From: Baylisascaris procyonis
Taxonomy: Eukaryota > Nematoda > Chromadorea > Rhabditida > Ascarididae
Assembly (NCBI GenBank): GCA_037389465.1
Contig: JAZARR010000088.1
Location: forward strand, 2,418,001 to 2,482,000
Reading direction: 5' to 3'
DNA length: 64,000 nucleotides
A program made the position numbers and the translations under genes. The notes under the pieces are model-generated. The model was not told the origin of the DNA. It made no database searches and saw only the letters and a program-made list of their open reading frames with translations. Below, in pieces: positions 41,001 through 52,635 of this stretch. Position 1 is the first letter of the stretch, and each line of letters starts with the position of its first letter.

Positions 41001-43023
41001 CCTAGATTCTTGTGATACCTCTAAAAGTAAATAAATTACTCGAATTTCCATTCACGTAATAGAAAAAAAAATTGAAATTTATCAATAATATATAGAAATA
41101 TTTATGAAGAAATCAAATCGAATTTATTCACAACAGTAACTACACAAAGAAAAATTAAACAATTTTTTATGATGACATTAAATGTTATTATACGTGGAAA
41201 AAGTTATTGCTAAATTATAAGTGAAAAGAAAAACAATGTAAAAATGTTACTGCCTATTCAGTAGTGCTTTAAATTTGCTCTTAAAGTATAAAACAGTTCA
41301 TTCCTAAAGGACAATCAAATATGTAATCAAATATTTTTGACAGTTTATTTTTATCTTTAAAGTAAGTAACTGTAACACACATACCGTAACAACATATGAA
41401 CTTGAATATAAACTCGACTACCTATACAAGGGTTTTCTAAAATCGATAGAAACACTTCAATATATTCGCTCACTTCAATACGAGGATTACAAAATTCAAG
41501 AAATATGAAACAGAAAATTGCTGAGGAATTTAATATATCGAAAAAAAAAATAAATGAATGAAACAAAAATAAAAACTCATCGTTTAGCAAGCTTAAAAGA
41601 TAATCATTATATTGCTTGTATACGCATGAAATCGATAGAATTTTCAACAAGAATTAACGGAAAAACCTGTATCATAGCAAGCGGAGATGAGCGAAAATTC
41701 TTAGCCGTTTGTCGGAAGAATTTGAATCACATTAAAAAGAGATAAAAACATTTAAAATTCACGAAATAGAACTTCAAACTCCACTCTAAGAGTAACTTTT
41801 GCTTCTAATTATTAACTACTAAATAATCAATTTCATCTTTCCGTATATAATCACTGCACAACGAACGCTTTTTTGATAAAAGTTTTTTCGTTTCTCCAAC
41901 TGTCACTTAAACAATCATTTGATTTAATCTGTGCAAAAATACATATACGATTTAAGGTGTTTCGCATGTGCCTTTCGGTTGTCTTTCTCGATTATCGATG
42001 AAAAGGTGAAATTTAAAAATCTTTGCTAAATAAAAGTGGAAAATTTTTCTTCCATTTTTCTTTTGCCGATAAAACGATAAGCTAGTAATGTCAACGTTTC
42101 AAAAAATAACTAACGCAAAAAGACAGCTGCTACCTGGACGAACAAATTTTCATGAACGAGAAAAATATCAGCTAATTTTTATCTTTTCCTTCTTTTCGAT
42201 TAAATATTCGAATAAAATTGCAACTAAAACAAATTTTATAATTTATGTGATCGTGTAAATAAAAAACAACCATAATAGCATATTGTTGTCAATATGACTA
42301 TCAGGTATGTGGCACATATTACAGAACATATGGAAGCGAGCAAGAACGAAACGAAAATAAACAATATTTCTGTAACGTTAAGTTATCATTGTAATGTGAA
42401 ACGCTTCTTCAAAAATGCTCAGAGATTTCAAAGAATGAATGAGAGGAGGAATGACGGGGGGAGAGGGGGAGGGGGGAAAAAGGGTGCGGATTATTCCGAA
42501 GGATTCATTTTAGAAAAATTTGAAGCAAATATGATTGAATTTTTTTCCACTCCCTCATTTATTCATATTTGCAAATCACAAGCGTTAACTAAATGTATCT
42601 AATAAAATCCTCTAAAAGTATAAAAATAAAACTTCATAAACACAATAATGAAATATTTAAATTCTATCGTCAATATCGTACAGATAATTCCATAAGGGGC
42701 ACTCAAATAATCTACGACAAGAATTTCGAATAGCAACCGTATTTTATGAGTGCAAAGAAAAAATTATAATTCGAAACTATTCGACAGAAATTGATGCTCA
42801 TGGACGATAGTAAGAGAAATGTAGAGTTTATCTCGTTTTAGGTTCCAATCGTTGAAGTATGCCATTGACAAATCCAGGCAAAACCATCATATCAATCAAT
42901 ACAGGATGAGTTATATAAAAGCATATTGGTATAGTGCTTGTGATTACAATAATACATTATAATGGAACAACACAAAGAAAGCCTCTACCTATAACCTTGG
43001 GACAGGACTTTTTGGTAAGAGAG
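37653..43023. other. AT-rich stretch, no firm gene apart from a possible first exon at 37907-38047
   Basis: Apart from the low-confidence signal-peptide-like exon, this stretch shows only scattered short frames. A 113-codon minus frame at 39334-39675 lies in a less AT-rich pocket, has no splice or poly(A) context and may be repeat-derived. A G-rich tract occurs at about 42456-42476. Confidence 0.5.
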
Positions 43024-43028
43024 AATAA
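43024..43028. repeat. target-site duplication, left copy (AATAA)
   Basis: AATAA directly precedes the TG end of the LTR and recurs directly after the CA end at 43560-43564. The word is common in this AT-rich DNA, so the match is supportive and not decisive on its own. Confidence 0.6.
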
Positions 43029-43559
43029 TGTAAACGATGGTCAGTAAAGTGCACATCAACGGCTTCCATTCAGAGCAGTACCTTAAGACAAGGGTCGACG
43101 CGTATAAAAGGCGAGCCTGTTTGCTTACAAGCGATCAGTATCCTTCTAGTTGTCTACGTGAGATGTCCTCATAGCGAGGCTAGGTTCGAACCTTACCGGT
43201 TCGCAGTTGAACCACGAATTTGCTCGGGCGTAAGGAGTGCCTGGTGGTGGCTGGCGCGGAGGTGGCACTATTCGTGCCAAGGCTCTGTTGGAGCGACGAC
43301 CTTCCTGCTATCGTGTTCCCCTTCCCGATTTTTTATAGGCTCAATAAAAACCTTGACCTCTTGTTTTGTTGCCAGGCTACCAAGCATCTGGTCGAGCCCC
43401 GAAAGGGAAGGGATTTGCGGATCCTTCAGGGGCAAATTAAGGGCAGAAGGCAAAGAAAACGGGGCTCGCAACTATACAATGCTGGAAACGGCTCAAAACC
43501 CTTTCCAGCAAGAATCAAGAAACATTTTCTTACGTAGCAGAAGGGATCTTATAAAAGCA
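43029..43559 (+). mobile_element. solo LTR of an LTR retrotransposon, 531 bp
   Basis: The block begins TGTAAACG, ends AAAAGCA and is flanked on both sides by AATAA (43024-43028 and 43560-43564), a 5-bp target duplication. Composition is clearly less AT-rich than the surroundings. Internal signals are in the order expected for U3-R-U5: a TATA box (GTATAAAAGG, about 43100), a likely start about 30 bp later, AATAAA near 43343, and a T/G-rich stretch just after it. A perfect palindrome GGTTCGAACC lies near 43183. No gag or pol sequence adjoins it, so the element was reduced to a single LTR. The long plus-strand frame through it (136 codons) is incidental. The class (BEL or Gypsy type) cannot be told from the LTR alone. 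Confidence 0.72.
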
Positions 43560-43564
43560 AATAA

Positions 43565-46500
43565 ATGAACAATAACACTACAGAAACGTCATATCTATGC
43601 AACTGCTAATTTGTTGTACGGCAGTTTACAATCAGACATAAAAATTTGCAATTAATCTCTCGGATTTTGCTTTTTTAATGCCAATTAATTACCTTCTCGA
43701 GCATTCATGAACAACCAAACGATGCTTGAAATTTATGAATATAATTATTTCATAGTAGGAAACAATCGACGTAACCGGGATAAAAGTGTATTTTAGGCTG
43801 AATTTTTTGTTATTTAGTTGTCCGATTACGGGGAGAGGGGATAAATGCATTATTGAATATCGCTGCATTGTTTTCAAAGTGTTTAGATACGTGGTGATTT
43901 GCTTGGTGCGAGTGCAAAAGCCGTACGTCGTGCAGGTATGACTATAATGGCTCCCCCTCCCCCCCCCTTCCCCAACTTGTTTTTTTTAAACCCGTCACTT
44001 CACTCATATGGTCCAAAGAAAGAAGCAATAATAATATAGCGGCTTCATATTTTTAACACTAATGCATTACTTTTCCAGGATTAGTATATTTTGTGGCCAA
44101 GAAAGTGGAAAAGCGCATTATGGTAGTAGATAGCACGCTCAGCGCTTTCACAGTCCGCTCACTTCATCAAGCCGTTTCACATAGGTTGCCTAGAAAATAA
44201 TAAAAATATGCGGAATAATGCATTCACATTCGTTAATCACTCAATCGCTCATATAAATCCCTTAGAAAAGATTCATTTCTAGGCATTCGTGCAAATTGGC
44301 ATCTGCTAAGCACATTTTGATGACGTCATCTCCATGTGAATGTACGCGCGTGTGTTTGTGCCGGTTTCTGTTCCACAATTTCAACTTAGGAATCAGTGAA
44401 GCTAGGTTATGTAATTTAGCGGGTATAAAATACACCAGATGGTACTTTCCTATACCACACTTTATGGTCTTTACACTCTTTCGACCCGAGTTTCACACCT
44501 ATCGTACCCGTTGCAATATGAACCCTCTGTGATAGGATTTTTACCGATGGTAGAATTTGCTACAACATGAAGACGAAGACACTGTTAGTAATAATTTATA
44601 TTTTCTTAGCAGCTTAGTTGATTACATGAGCCCAGTGCGAAAAATGAGGGGGAGGGGTGTAGGAAGGAGAGAGGGGAGGGGGTAATATCAACTCAAAATG
44701 TAACGAAGATTTACAAATATTCAAGCAGCTTTAGAGTGGTGCATTATTGTTCGCCTATGTATTCATATCTAGAAAATGTAGATAAGACTTGTCAAAAAAA
44801 AAGCACAAAACTAATTTATAAAGCAACAATGTATAATTTCTTCAACTAAACAAATTTTGTCCTCGGATGCAACGCGTGTTTCGAGCAAAGATTTATGCCG
44901 GAAATTGCACCTGAATTTAAATTTTCTATAGTAGCAATCGGAAGTGATTGTAACTGTTATATTCGAAATCACCGATAATTCAACGAATGCACATGCGACT
45001 AGGATGCACGTTTTCCTATGATGCTACAGCATGGAAATAATTAAGTGCAATGCCGCATAGGGGGAGGAAAGAAGAAACATGCAGCAAGTTGACGGCAATA
45101 CAATTAGCGCTATTTCATTTCAAACCTCAAATCCGCTTTGTAACGATACCAAGGACAGCTTCATATTGCGTCTAGCCATATTAAATAGTAAAGCTTTAAA
45201 TATCGCATTAAGGAAAAGCCCATTAGTCGTTCCAACTTTCGCTAACGCTCAATTCGCATCAACAGGCAAAAGAGAAAGGTAACTCAGTGATTACGTAGCT
45301 TAGCGGTAAATTGGTTAAGTGCGATCACTGAAATAAATTAAGAAACGGAAGAAATGATGCAAATAAAGAACTACGTTTAATTATCACCAACTATAACGCA
45401 GAAAAAAACCTTATAGAAAGTCAGCAGACATTGGTACAGCTGCTAAGCAGCACTTAAGCTGGCTTTGGCGAACTAACCGACATCAGCAACTTAAAAAAAG
45501 AAAAAAGAAAAATTGAGCCTTGCTATGCGGGCGATGATTACTAACGTAAAATTTTCCAAGACTTACATTTTTCTTTTCGGTTCCTATGCAACAGTTAATA
45601 TCTTTCCGTAAAAAGAAAAACCTTTGAAGAACCTTTTCAGTAAGCAATAATCGATACGACATCTTAGTTGTGACGGAAACTTTAATTCGTAAGCATCGTT
45701 CATTGTGTTCGTCCGATTTTTTCTGATACGGCAAATTTTCAACTTTTTGAAAATAAATATCCACTTTTTGCTTTTATTTCCCTTCTATTAGACAATCGGA
45801 TAGGACATTTCATTGAGTAGTATTACTAATAATAATGCTGTAAATGAAGTTTTTATTAGAAAGTTTTCTCTCAGTCGACTTAACGAAATGAATACAAATA
45901 AAAACATTTTTTTTTCGATAGTAATTATTACAATCTTAGGAGATTATAAAGGTTTATATATGAGAAAAATAAAAAATAATAAAAATTCGAAGAAAAAAAA
46001 ATTCACGAAATCAGTAATTCGACAGGTGGCAACATCGAGAAATACGGGAAAATTCAAAAGGTAAAAATTTAGAATAATATTATATTATTTTATACCAACT
46101 TCACATTTTTCAGGTTATGAACACGAACTGAAAAAAAAAGTAAAAAAAAAAGCTGATGCGATATATCTTTGATAAAAGTATCGCAGAATCTTTTCTCCAA
46201 AAAAAGCAAAAAAAGCAAAAAAAAAAAAACAACTTATTTTGTCAAGTTCAAACTCAGCGAAAAAACTATTTTTTCAGGTTTAAACTTGGCGAAAAACCTA
46301 TTGAGATTTTCAGCATTATTTAATGATTGTGGAGATTATTAACCATCATAACCGAAAAGATCGTTTTCACATATTGTGGGCGGTCATTTGAAAAAAAAAA
46401 AAATAAATCAATAAAATATTCCAACGTATTCATTTGTATTTGATGACTAATGAATGAGAGCTTAGGTTGAAAAAATTTCCCTCTAGAAATCGATTTTACG

Positions 46501-47050
46501 ATTAGCTTGTAATCCTTCTACCCCTCCTTCCACTCCCCCCACCCCCGGAGAAAAAAAACTACGGGGGAAATGAATTCCAAATGAAAAGTTTTTTTATCCG
46601 GAAAAAATTGTTTCTCTCAAATCGGTGGAAACTTCATCGATAGTGCTGCTGACTTTAGCACTTGAATTTTTCGCCAATAAGATATATGAGGCGCCGAAGA
46701 AGATGTTATGCTATCAAAAAATAAACTTAAACAACAAATATATCTTCATAAGGAATTTTTATAGCTTTAGCTAGTGGAGAAATACTTCATTTATTTTGTG
46801 ATTCAATGTATTACTTCATTTAAAAAAAAATTTTTTTTTAAACATATGGACCGAAATGTGAGAATACAATCGCAACGCAAATAATCTAAGATCTCGTCTT
46901 AGATAAGTAAAGTTTTATTGAATGCTAACCATGCAACGCTAGTTTTTTATTCAAATTTTTACACATGAATAAGCGCTAAACTGCTTACGTGGGGGCATTA
47001 GATTTCGATGCCGATAGAGAGCTGCAGGAATTCTTTTGCAACTGTACAAC
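43565..47050. other. AT-rich stretch, no firm gene
   Basis: Contains a C-rich tract (about 43951-43972), G-rich tract (44648-44682) and many poly(A) runs. Short frames are present but none has splice or 3'-end support beyond the weak exon at 44079. Confidence 0.5.
44079..44200 (+). CDS. possible terminal exon, 39 codons
   Basis: A good acceptor (TTACTTTTCCAG) is followed by an open stretch reading LVYFVAKKVEKRIMVVDS and ending HRLPRK before TAA. AATAAA overlaps the stop region. Codons beginning with G or A dominate (23 of 39). No partner exon upstream was identified, so this may be a fragment or chance. Confidence 0.28.
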
Positions 47051-48800
47051 ATCGGCTAGATCGCTATTTTGTTAGCTGCAATTTACAAGCGAACGTCAAA
47101 AGGAAAGTGGTGATGATGCGTGGGCGCAAGCGGGTCTACGTACCGCGTGTGCGTTCAACATAGAAACGCGCGCTGCCGCACTAACAAACGCGCGTCGTTG
47201 ACCCGCGCTAACTAGTGCTGCTGTGGTACCTCGAAAGCATCATCGCATATCGACGAATGGACCATATATTAGATCCATTCCCAACTAAAATTAGCCACGA
47301 AAAGAACAAAACGCATAAAATCTCTTCCCATACGGGTAGGTATAAGATGAAGAAAAAGTCGGACCTGGCAACCGCGAGGACTGAGGGTGTTCGACGACGG
47401 CGGGGTATATTGCTCTTTGTCAGGATCGCGCTCGCATTAGGTACGAGTTGAGCTGGGGAGCCGTCCTGGTCCAGTCTGTGAGACAGTCGCGCTCGTCGGC
47501 CAGTTCAGGGATTCCTCTGCTCTCTCTAGACGTATGCCGGCTCTAGCTCTCTCACCCATCTATCACTCTGCACGTCTGGCGGGCCCATTCAGCGGTCCGC
47601 CGCGACGCGATATGGCGACGTTGATGGCGGCGTCTGGCGGATGGGTACGTCGCGAGTGCGGCAGACAGCGCCGTCGAAATAATGGGTGCGCTCGAATTCA
47701 CGGGAGCACGCTGCCTAATAGAGTGACATTTCGAATTGCGGCCGGTCTATGCGACCGCGTTGAGATGAATGGCGCTTGTTGCGAGTGAACTGCCGCGTAC
47801 GCCATCATAGATAACGAGGTGCGCATGTGTTGCGTACTCCGCATCGCTTCAGCGGCACGTTACCCCCTCCGCACCGATCACCGTGCACCCATCCCTGCTA
47901 TTGCGTGCAACGCTGGTGGCATTTTGCACTTGATGCATTTTTTGCGACGCCATTCCCTTTGGAGCGTCAGCATCTTCCGTGTTCGGTCTCGTCAGACGTC
48001 AGGTGGCACCAAAAAATTTCGCGCTTATTGATCTTGTCAGTTGCCTAGTACCCCGATAGGGAGCTCGTCCGAGTTTGCTCTGCCGTCAGCCCTTTGTAGC
48101 GGCAACTGCAGCGCACACGTCATCGTCTGGTTTTGCTCGTCGTAAAGGTCGTCCACATCTGCACCTACGTTAGTGGACTTTTTGTTCAAGTCGTTGCGAC
48201 TTGAAAGCTGCTCGGGAGATGCGATAGCTAGCGCAATAAGCACAAGCATTTTTCGTTGTCGTGGCGTCGATTTGATCGGTCGTTGCAAGTCAACGGCAAA
48301 TATGAAGTGTTAGGTTTGCTTGATCCCTTTCACACCTTTGCACCACATCCAACTTCTCCAAAAATGTTTTCATCGGCGAAGAACGCAGGTTGGGGTCATG
48401 TACGCCGACGAGTTAGTTGAAGAGCAATACGGAATTGACTTTTGTTGGTGCACAGTGCACGCATTACACGGTCATTCGCACTTGTCGCTATAGGCGATAC
48501 ACGGTCAACGACGCGACGCTTTGCACTTTTCAGCGACATTTTCGTTGCAAATCTCGATCGATAACTAACGCTGATATTGATCTCTCAGCTCGCGTTCAGC
48601 GTAGCATTGCGTCGTCTGCAAAAAAGGTAAACGGTCTCTTCGGAGCATAGCTTTTTCCCTGAGGCACTCTATTGCGTCAAGTCCCAACGCAATCCACAAG
48701 CTGTCCAAAACTTTTTTAGCCGACACGTATCCAACCATTCTCACCGATCGGCTGATAGGTTTGTCATATCTAACTCCATTGTCGGCGGTCCTTATTTCTG
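47050..48800. other. GC/CpG-rich island of about 1.7 kb
   Basis: The largest compositional outlier in the window. Several frames are open: plus 47534 onward (ATG, 36 codons, then GTACGT donor-like) and minus 48250-48037 (ATG in an AAAA context, MLVLIALAIASPEQLSS, then an acidic region). At about 48660-48590 on the minus strand one short frame contains RVPQG and, 14 residues later, FADDAML, recalling reverse-transcriptase motifs but with the normal spacing lost and stops around it. It could be a promoter region with first exons, or a badly decayed retroelement. I cannot decide between these. Confidence 0.35.
48037..48252 (-). CDS. small frame with signal-peptide-like start, doubtful
   Basis: From an ATG preceded by AAAA the frame runs about 71 codons to TGA. 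It starts with a short hydrophobic stretch (MLVLIALAIA) and continues polar and acidic (VDDLYDEQNQT). It might be a first exon (GTACTA occurs just before the stop), a short secreted peptide, or part of an old retroelement. Composition is that of the GC-rich island. Confidence 0.25.
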   Translation of the reverse strand, partial: KMLVLIALAIASPEQLSSRNDLNKKSTNVGADVDDLYDEQNQTMTCALQLPLQRADGRANSDELPIGVLGN

Positions 48801-49139
48801 TAGCTTAGAAGAAAAAATAGAGAGAACTTGATTCGAGGATCATCACTTCGACATTCGATGTTATGTACGACATGAGTTTTAATAATATTGATCCTTTAAG
48901 GAAAGATCGTTGCTTGAGCTTGCAAAGTTATCATTTTTTTTCTATACAGCGTATTTCGGTAGAATCATGCTTGTCCATTTACTCATTTATTGTATCAAAA
49001 TGCATTAAGTATAGATTGTGGGAAAGAGGTGGAAATAGAAGTTGAGTCTAGATGATTGCTAACATTTTAGAAATTTTGCTCGTTGTTTCCCCTTTTTGAA
49101 CTTCCTTTCATAAGAAAAAAACCTCTTCTTTTTGAGATT

Positions 49140-49178
49140 TTCGAGAAAAAACCTCCTTTTTGGAGGTGTTTTCTCGAA
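49140..49178. repeat. 17-bp inverted repeat with T5 loop
   Basis: Left arm TTCGAGAAAAAACCTCC and right arm GGAGGTGTTTTCTCGAA pair with one mismatch around TTTTT. A partial copy of the left arm (AAAAAAACCTCTTC) lies about 30 bp upstream. No gene adjoins it. Confidence 0.8.
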
Positions 49179-51116
49179 GATTTTTTAAAAGATTAACTAT
49201 GGTACTCAATAAAAACATTTTTTTCAAATTTATTTAGTCATAGAAGAAAAATGAATGCAGAACACATTATAACGAATCATTGATATCACAATTGTGCTAA
49301 ATTATTTCACTCATCTTAAAACAAGCGCTGAAAGGTAGTGCTCACAATATTTCCTCCACGTTCAATGTTATTTCAGTATTTGTTTATTTGAAGTTCCAAA
49401 AATTGCAACAGATGAGTGGAATGCTTTCATTAATCCATTGATATATCTCATCTAAAACGCAAATAATTGACTTAAATTGAATATTTCCGTGAACCGCAAA
49501 TACCGTTCACGCCTGCTATATTGATATCTCAGTTTCAATGTCACATATGAAATTCATATAAAATCGATCAGCTTGAATCGAGTTACATTAAAGACCTTAT
49601 TACGTTATCATTAACTTCGATACACAGGAATTTTTATGATAAGTTTAAAATCACCACGAAAAAAAAAAAAAAGAGAAGTTCATTCGTGCAATTTGCACAA
49701 CGATGAATTCACGTTTTGACGTTCTCTTTCAATTTTTTTCCCAGTGGGAAGTCTATGTGTTAATCTGTCGTTTAGTTTGACTACGGTAACGTCCGGTTCA
49801 CTAAAACATTTTCTTCAAGTTGAAAACGTTTTCGAGCGAAATATTCTCAACTGAAAATGTAAACTTACATTAAACCCTCTAGCACTATGAATTCCTTTAT
49901 TTAATCATCAAAGAAAATTGTTAATTATGCTTTAAAGTTCTTTTAATTTCAATAAAATATGATAAAGAATTTTTCAATGCTTCATATTATTAGATAAAAA
50001 ATGTGAAAAAGTTGGTTATTATTAAATATTTTACAGCCGTAGCATTTTTTGAATAGTTCATTGAATTCTAGTATTACGATTCACTATGGAGCGCTTCACA
50101 CGATGCTGCCAGCTTTTTCACAACTGTTACCAATGTTCGTATCCAACTAGCACCCTTTGATGCAGTACAGTCTTTAGATTAACGCTTTCGCGTGCTCATG
50201 AACTTTTTTTGTGATCCTTTCACAAAATAGGCGCCCTTCTTGTAGATTTTCTTGAAAGATTTAAAAGTTTTTGCATAGAAATTTTAGAAATCATTCTATC
50301 ACATAACCTAATCTTTCCCAAAATACACCTAGATGCACTTCGTTTATCTCCATAGTTCATTTTTTTCTCATTTCATGCACTTAAAATCAGTGACTTACAC
50401 CGTTTCTTTGATTTATGAACGATAGTTGTCTGACTTTGTTTGAAGTGAAAGGTTGTCTGCCTATGTTGTGATGAGGTTAACGCATCGTTGACGCCAAAAT
50501 TGCAACCCACTGTATTACTACTAATCATATTATGTCATTTCCGTTGAATTTCGTCCTGAGATGCAGTGAAGAAATGCTTGAAGTGAATGAAGAAGGCTTC
50601 TATTTTTTGAGATTTTTTTTCTATTTCTGCATCTCTATGAACCGTCGTGTTGAAAGGATTAGAGGCCTTGTGGAAGTCGCTTCAGAGGCGTTGATTCGAC
50701 GCTTCGCAACGTCTCAAATATGAATCGATTGTCTTCTTACCTATTATGAGGTGCTTTAGAAATTTATCATATTCTGAAATTTATCATATTCTTCTCTGAA
50801 CAAGTTGACAACTGTTAAATTCCTTCCCCCTCCCTCCACTCGCCCCTCCACCCCCCATCATCCAACCTGTTTACATATCCTTTTTCTCTCTTCTACCACA
50901 TGAAATCGCCAAAACTATAAAATCTTCCATTAAAAGCGTTCATTCGATAAATCCTATTCAGTTAAAGCCGTCATAAAGGTGGTTAACCTTGGCTAATTAA
51001 AGGGCGAAGGTGACACATCGAAATGCAGGGTGAATCCAACATCCATTTTCATATGCTTCACTAATGGCGCAGAACATGAAGTCCACTGAATCATTCTTTG
51101 AAGGGGCGGAATACAT

Positions 51117-51119
<3 letters not shown>

Positions 51120-51172
<53 letters not shown>
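51120..51172. repeat. (AT)n microsatellite, about 53 bp
   Basis: An uninterrupted dinucleotide run in AT-rich intergenic DNA. Confidence 0.97.
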
Positions 51173-51176
<4 letters not shown>

Positions 51177-51653
51177 TGAAGATTTGGCAAAAAGGGTGGA
51201 AGAATGCATAGAAAAAATATAGTTTCGCATTCGAAATCGGTATAAGATGAGGTTAAGCAGTAAATATCTCTTCAGCAGTTAGCATTAGCACATTTTTTCG
51301 TTATGTTTTATTAGCCCTTTTTCATTGCATCTAATCATTTCGCACACAAATTTATTATGTTTATATGTGCTCACTTAGACAGCAATCGCTGTATTATCAT
51401 TTAAAAAAAAACGCTTCATTTCCATCTCATCAGGTCATTTTCTAAGTTCATTAATGTATGATTGAATAAGATTTGATAGTAATGATATGGGGGAGAACCA
51501 TCGCAGTCGCAACTTTTTCGTTATATACTTAAAACGAATTCGAATACCACTTCGTGAAAAAAATTCCCACAAAAATTTGTTTACTTCCTTCACTTTCCTT
51601 TCATAATTCATCGATGGAATTGACATGCAATGAAGTACAATTTAATATAATTG

Positions 51654-51655
<2 letters not shown>

Positions 51656-51732
<77 letters not shown>
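51656..51732. repeat. (AT)n microsatellite, about 77 bp
   Basis: The longest AT run of the window, only about 480 bp from the previous one. It is followed by ATACATACATATATATAT, a diverged extension. Confidence 0.97.
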
Positions 51733-51734
<2 letters not shown>

Positions 51735-52601
51735 CTTTTACAATATATACATACATATATATATGGAACATTTTCAAAAAGCTTTTGCAATAAATCTTCG
51801 CAACAACTATGCGGTATAAAATGGTATAGAAATTTTTATGCACAATAAAAGTTATGAATTTTATGAAACAATAATGGGGAGGTTGTTTTTTTTTTCGTTC
51901 GTTTGCTGAAAGAGAAAACACAAAAAGAATTACAAAAACGATCTTTTATGCTTGCGAAACATTAATAGCATTTATTTATAGTCTAAAGCATTACAAAAGT
52001 CGAAAATAATCACCTCTCTTGAAGATTTTCATTCGCCTTTTTTTCTTAAAGTGCAAAAAATTTTCAAAAATTTCTAAGACAAATACATAATCATATTGCA
52101 GTTTTGCATTTTTCACACAAAATAATTACAATGCAATAATTTTTCACATATTTAAAGATGAAAAATTATGAAAACGCATTATCAATGAAATATATAAAAA
52201 ATTTAACCCCAAAGGGAATAGTACATTATTACATAATTCATATTATCTATGATTCGTTTGATAATACAATTCAGTGTGATATTTCCCTCTCACTTGTTGC
52301 AGTTGTAGAATTCACTATCGACAAAATTTTTCCCTGTCTAAAACATTGCGAATAGCATCTTTTTTTCATCGATTGCAATTAAATTTTTTATTTCAAATTT
52401 CTATTTTATTACTATTATCGCATTGCTGAAATCGATAACAAAGAATAAACATTAGTAGAGTCTTTAGTTTAGTTTTTTTTTTCTCAATCAAAAAATATTG
52501 TTCAATCTTTTAAATGACTAATGCAAACAGTAATAAGTGCATTGCTATTACATCAAGTAAATTCAACAAGCACAAATCACTCATAGATAATCATAGAAGA
52601 G

Positions 52602-52635
52602 GTGGGAAGAGGGAAGGAGAAGGGGGGGGGGGGGG
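52602..52635 (+). repeat. G-rich tract ending in G14
   Basis: GTGGGAAGAGGGAAGG precedes a run of 14 G residues. It is a possible quadruplex former, and run length may be unreliable in assembly. Confidence 0.75.

Noticed and set aside
43158..43568. 136-codon plus frame
   Set aside because: It is contained in the solo LTR and runs over its end; incidental frame in GC-richer DNA.
45280..45330. tRNA-like A box (TAGCTTAGCGG)
   Set aside because: No B box or cloverleaf follows; not a tRNA gene.
51554..51921. Tyr-Ile repeat open frames
   Set aside because: These are direct translations of (AT)n microsatellites.
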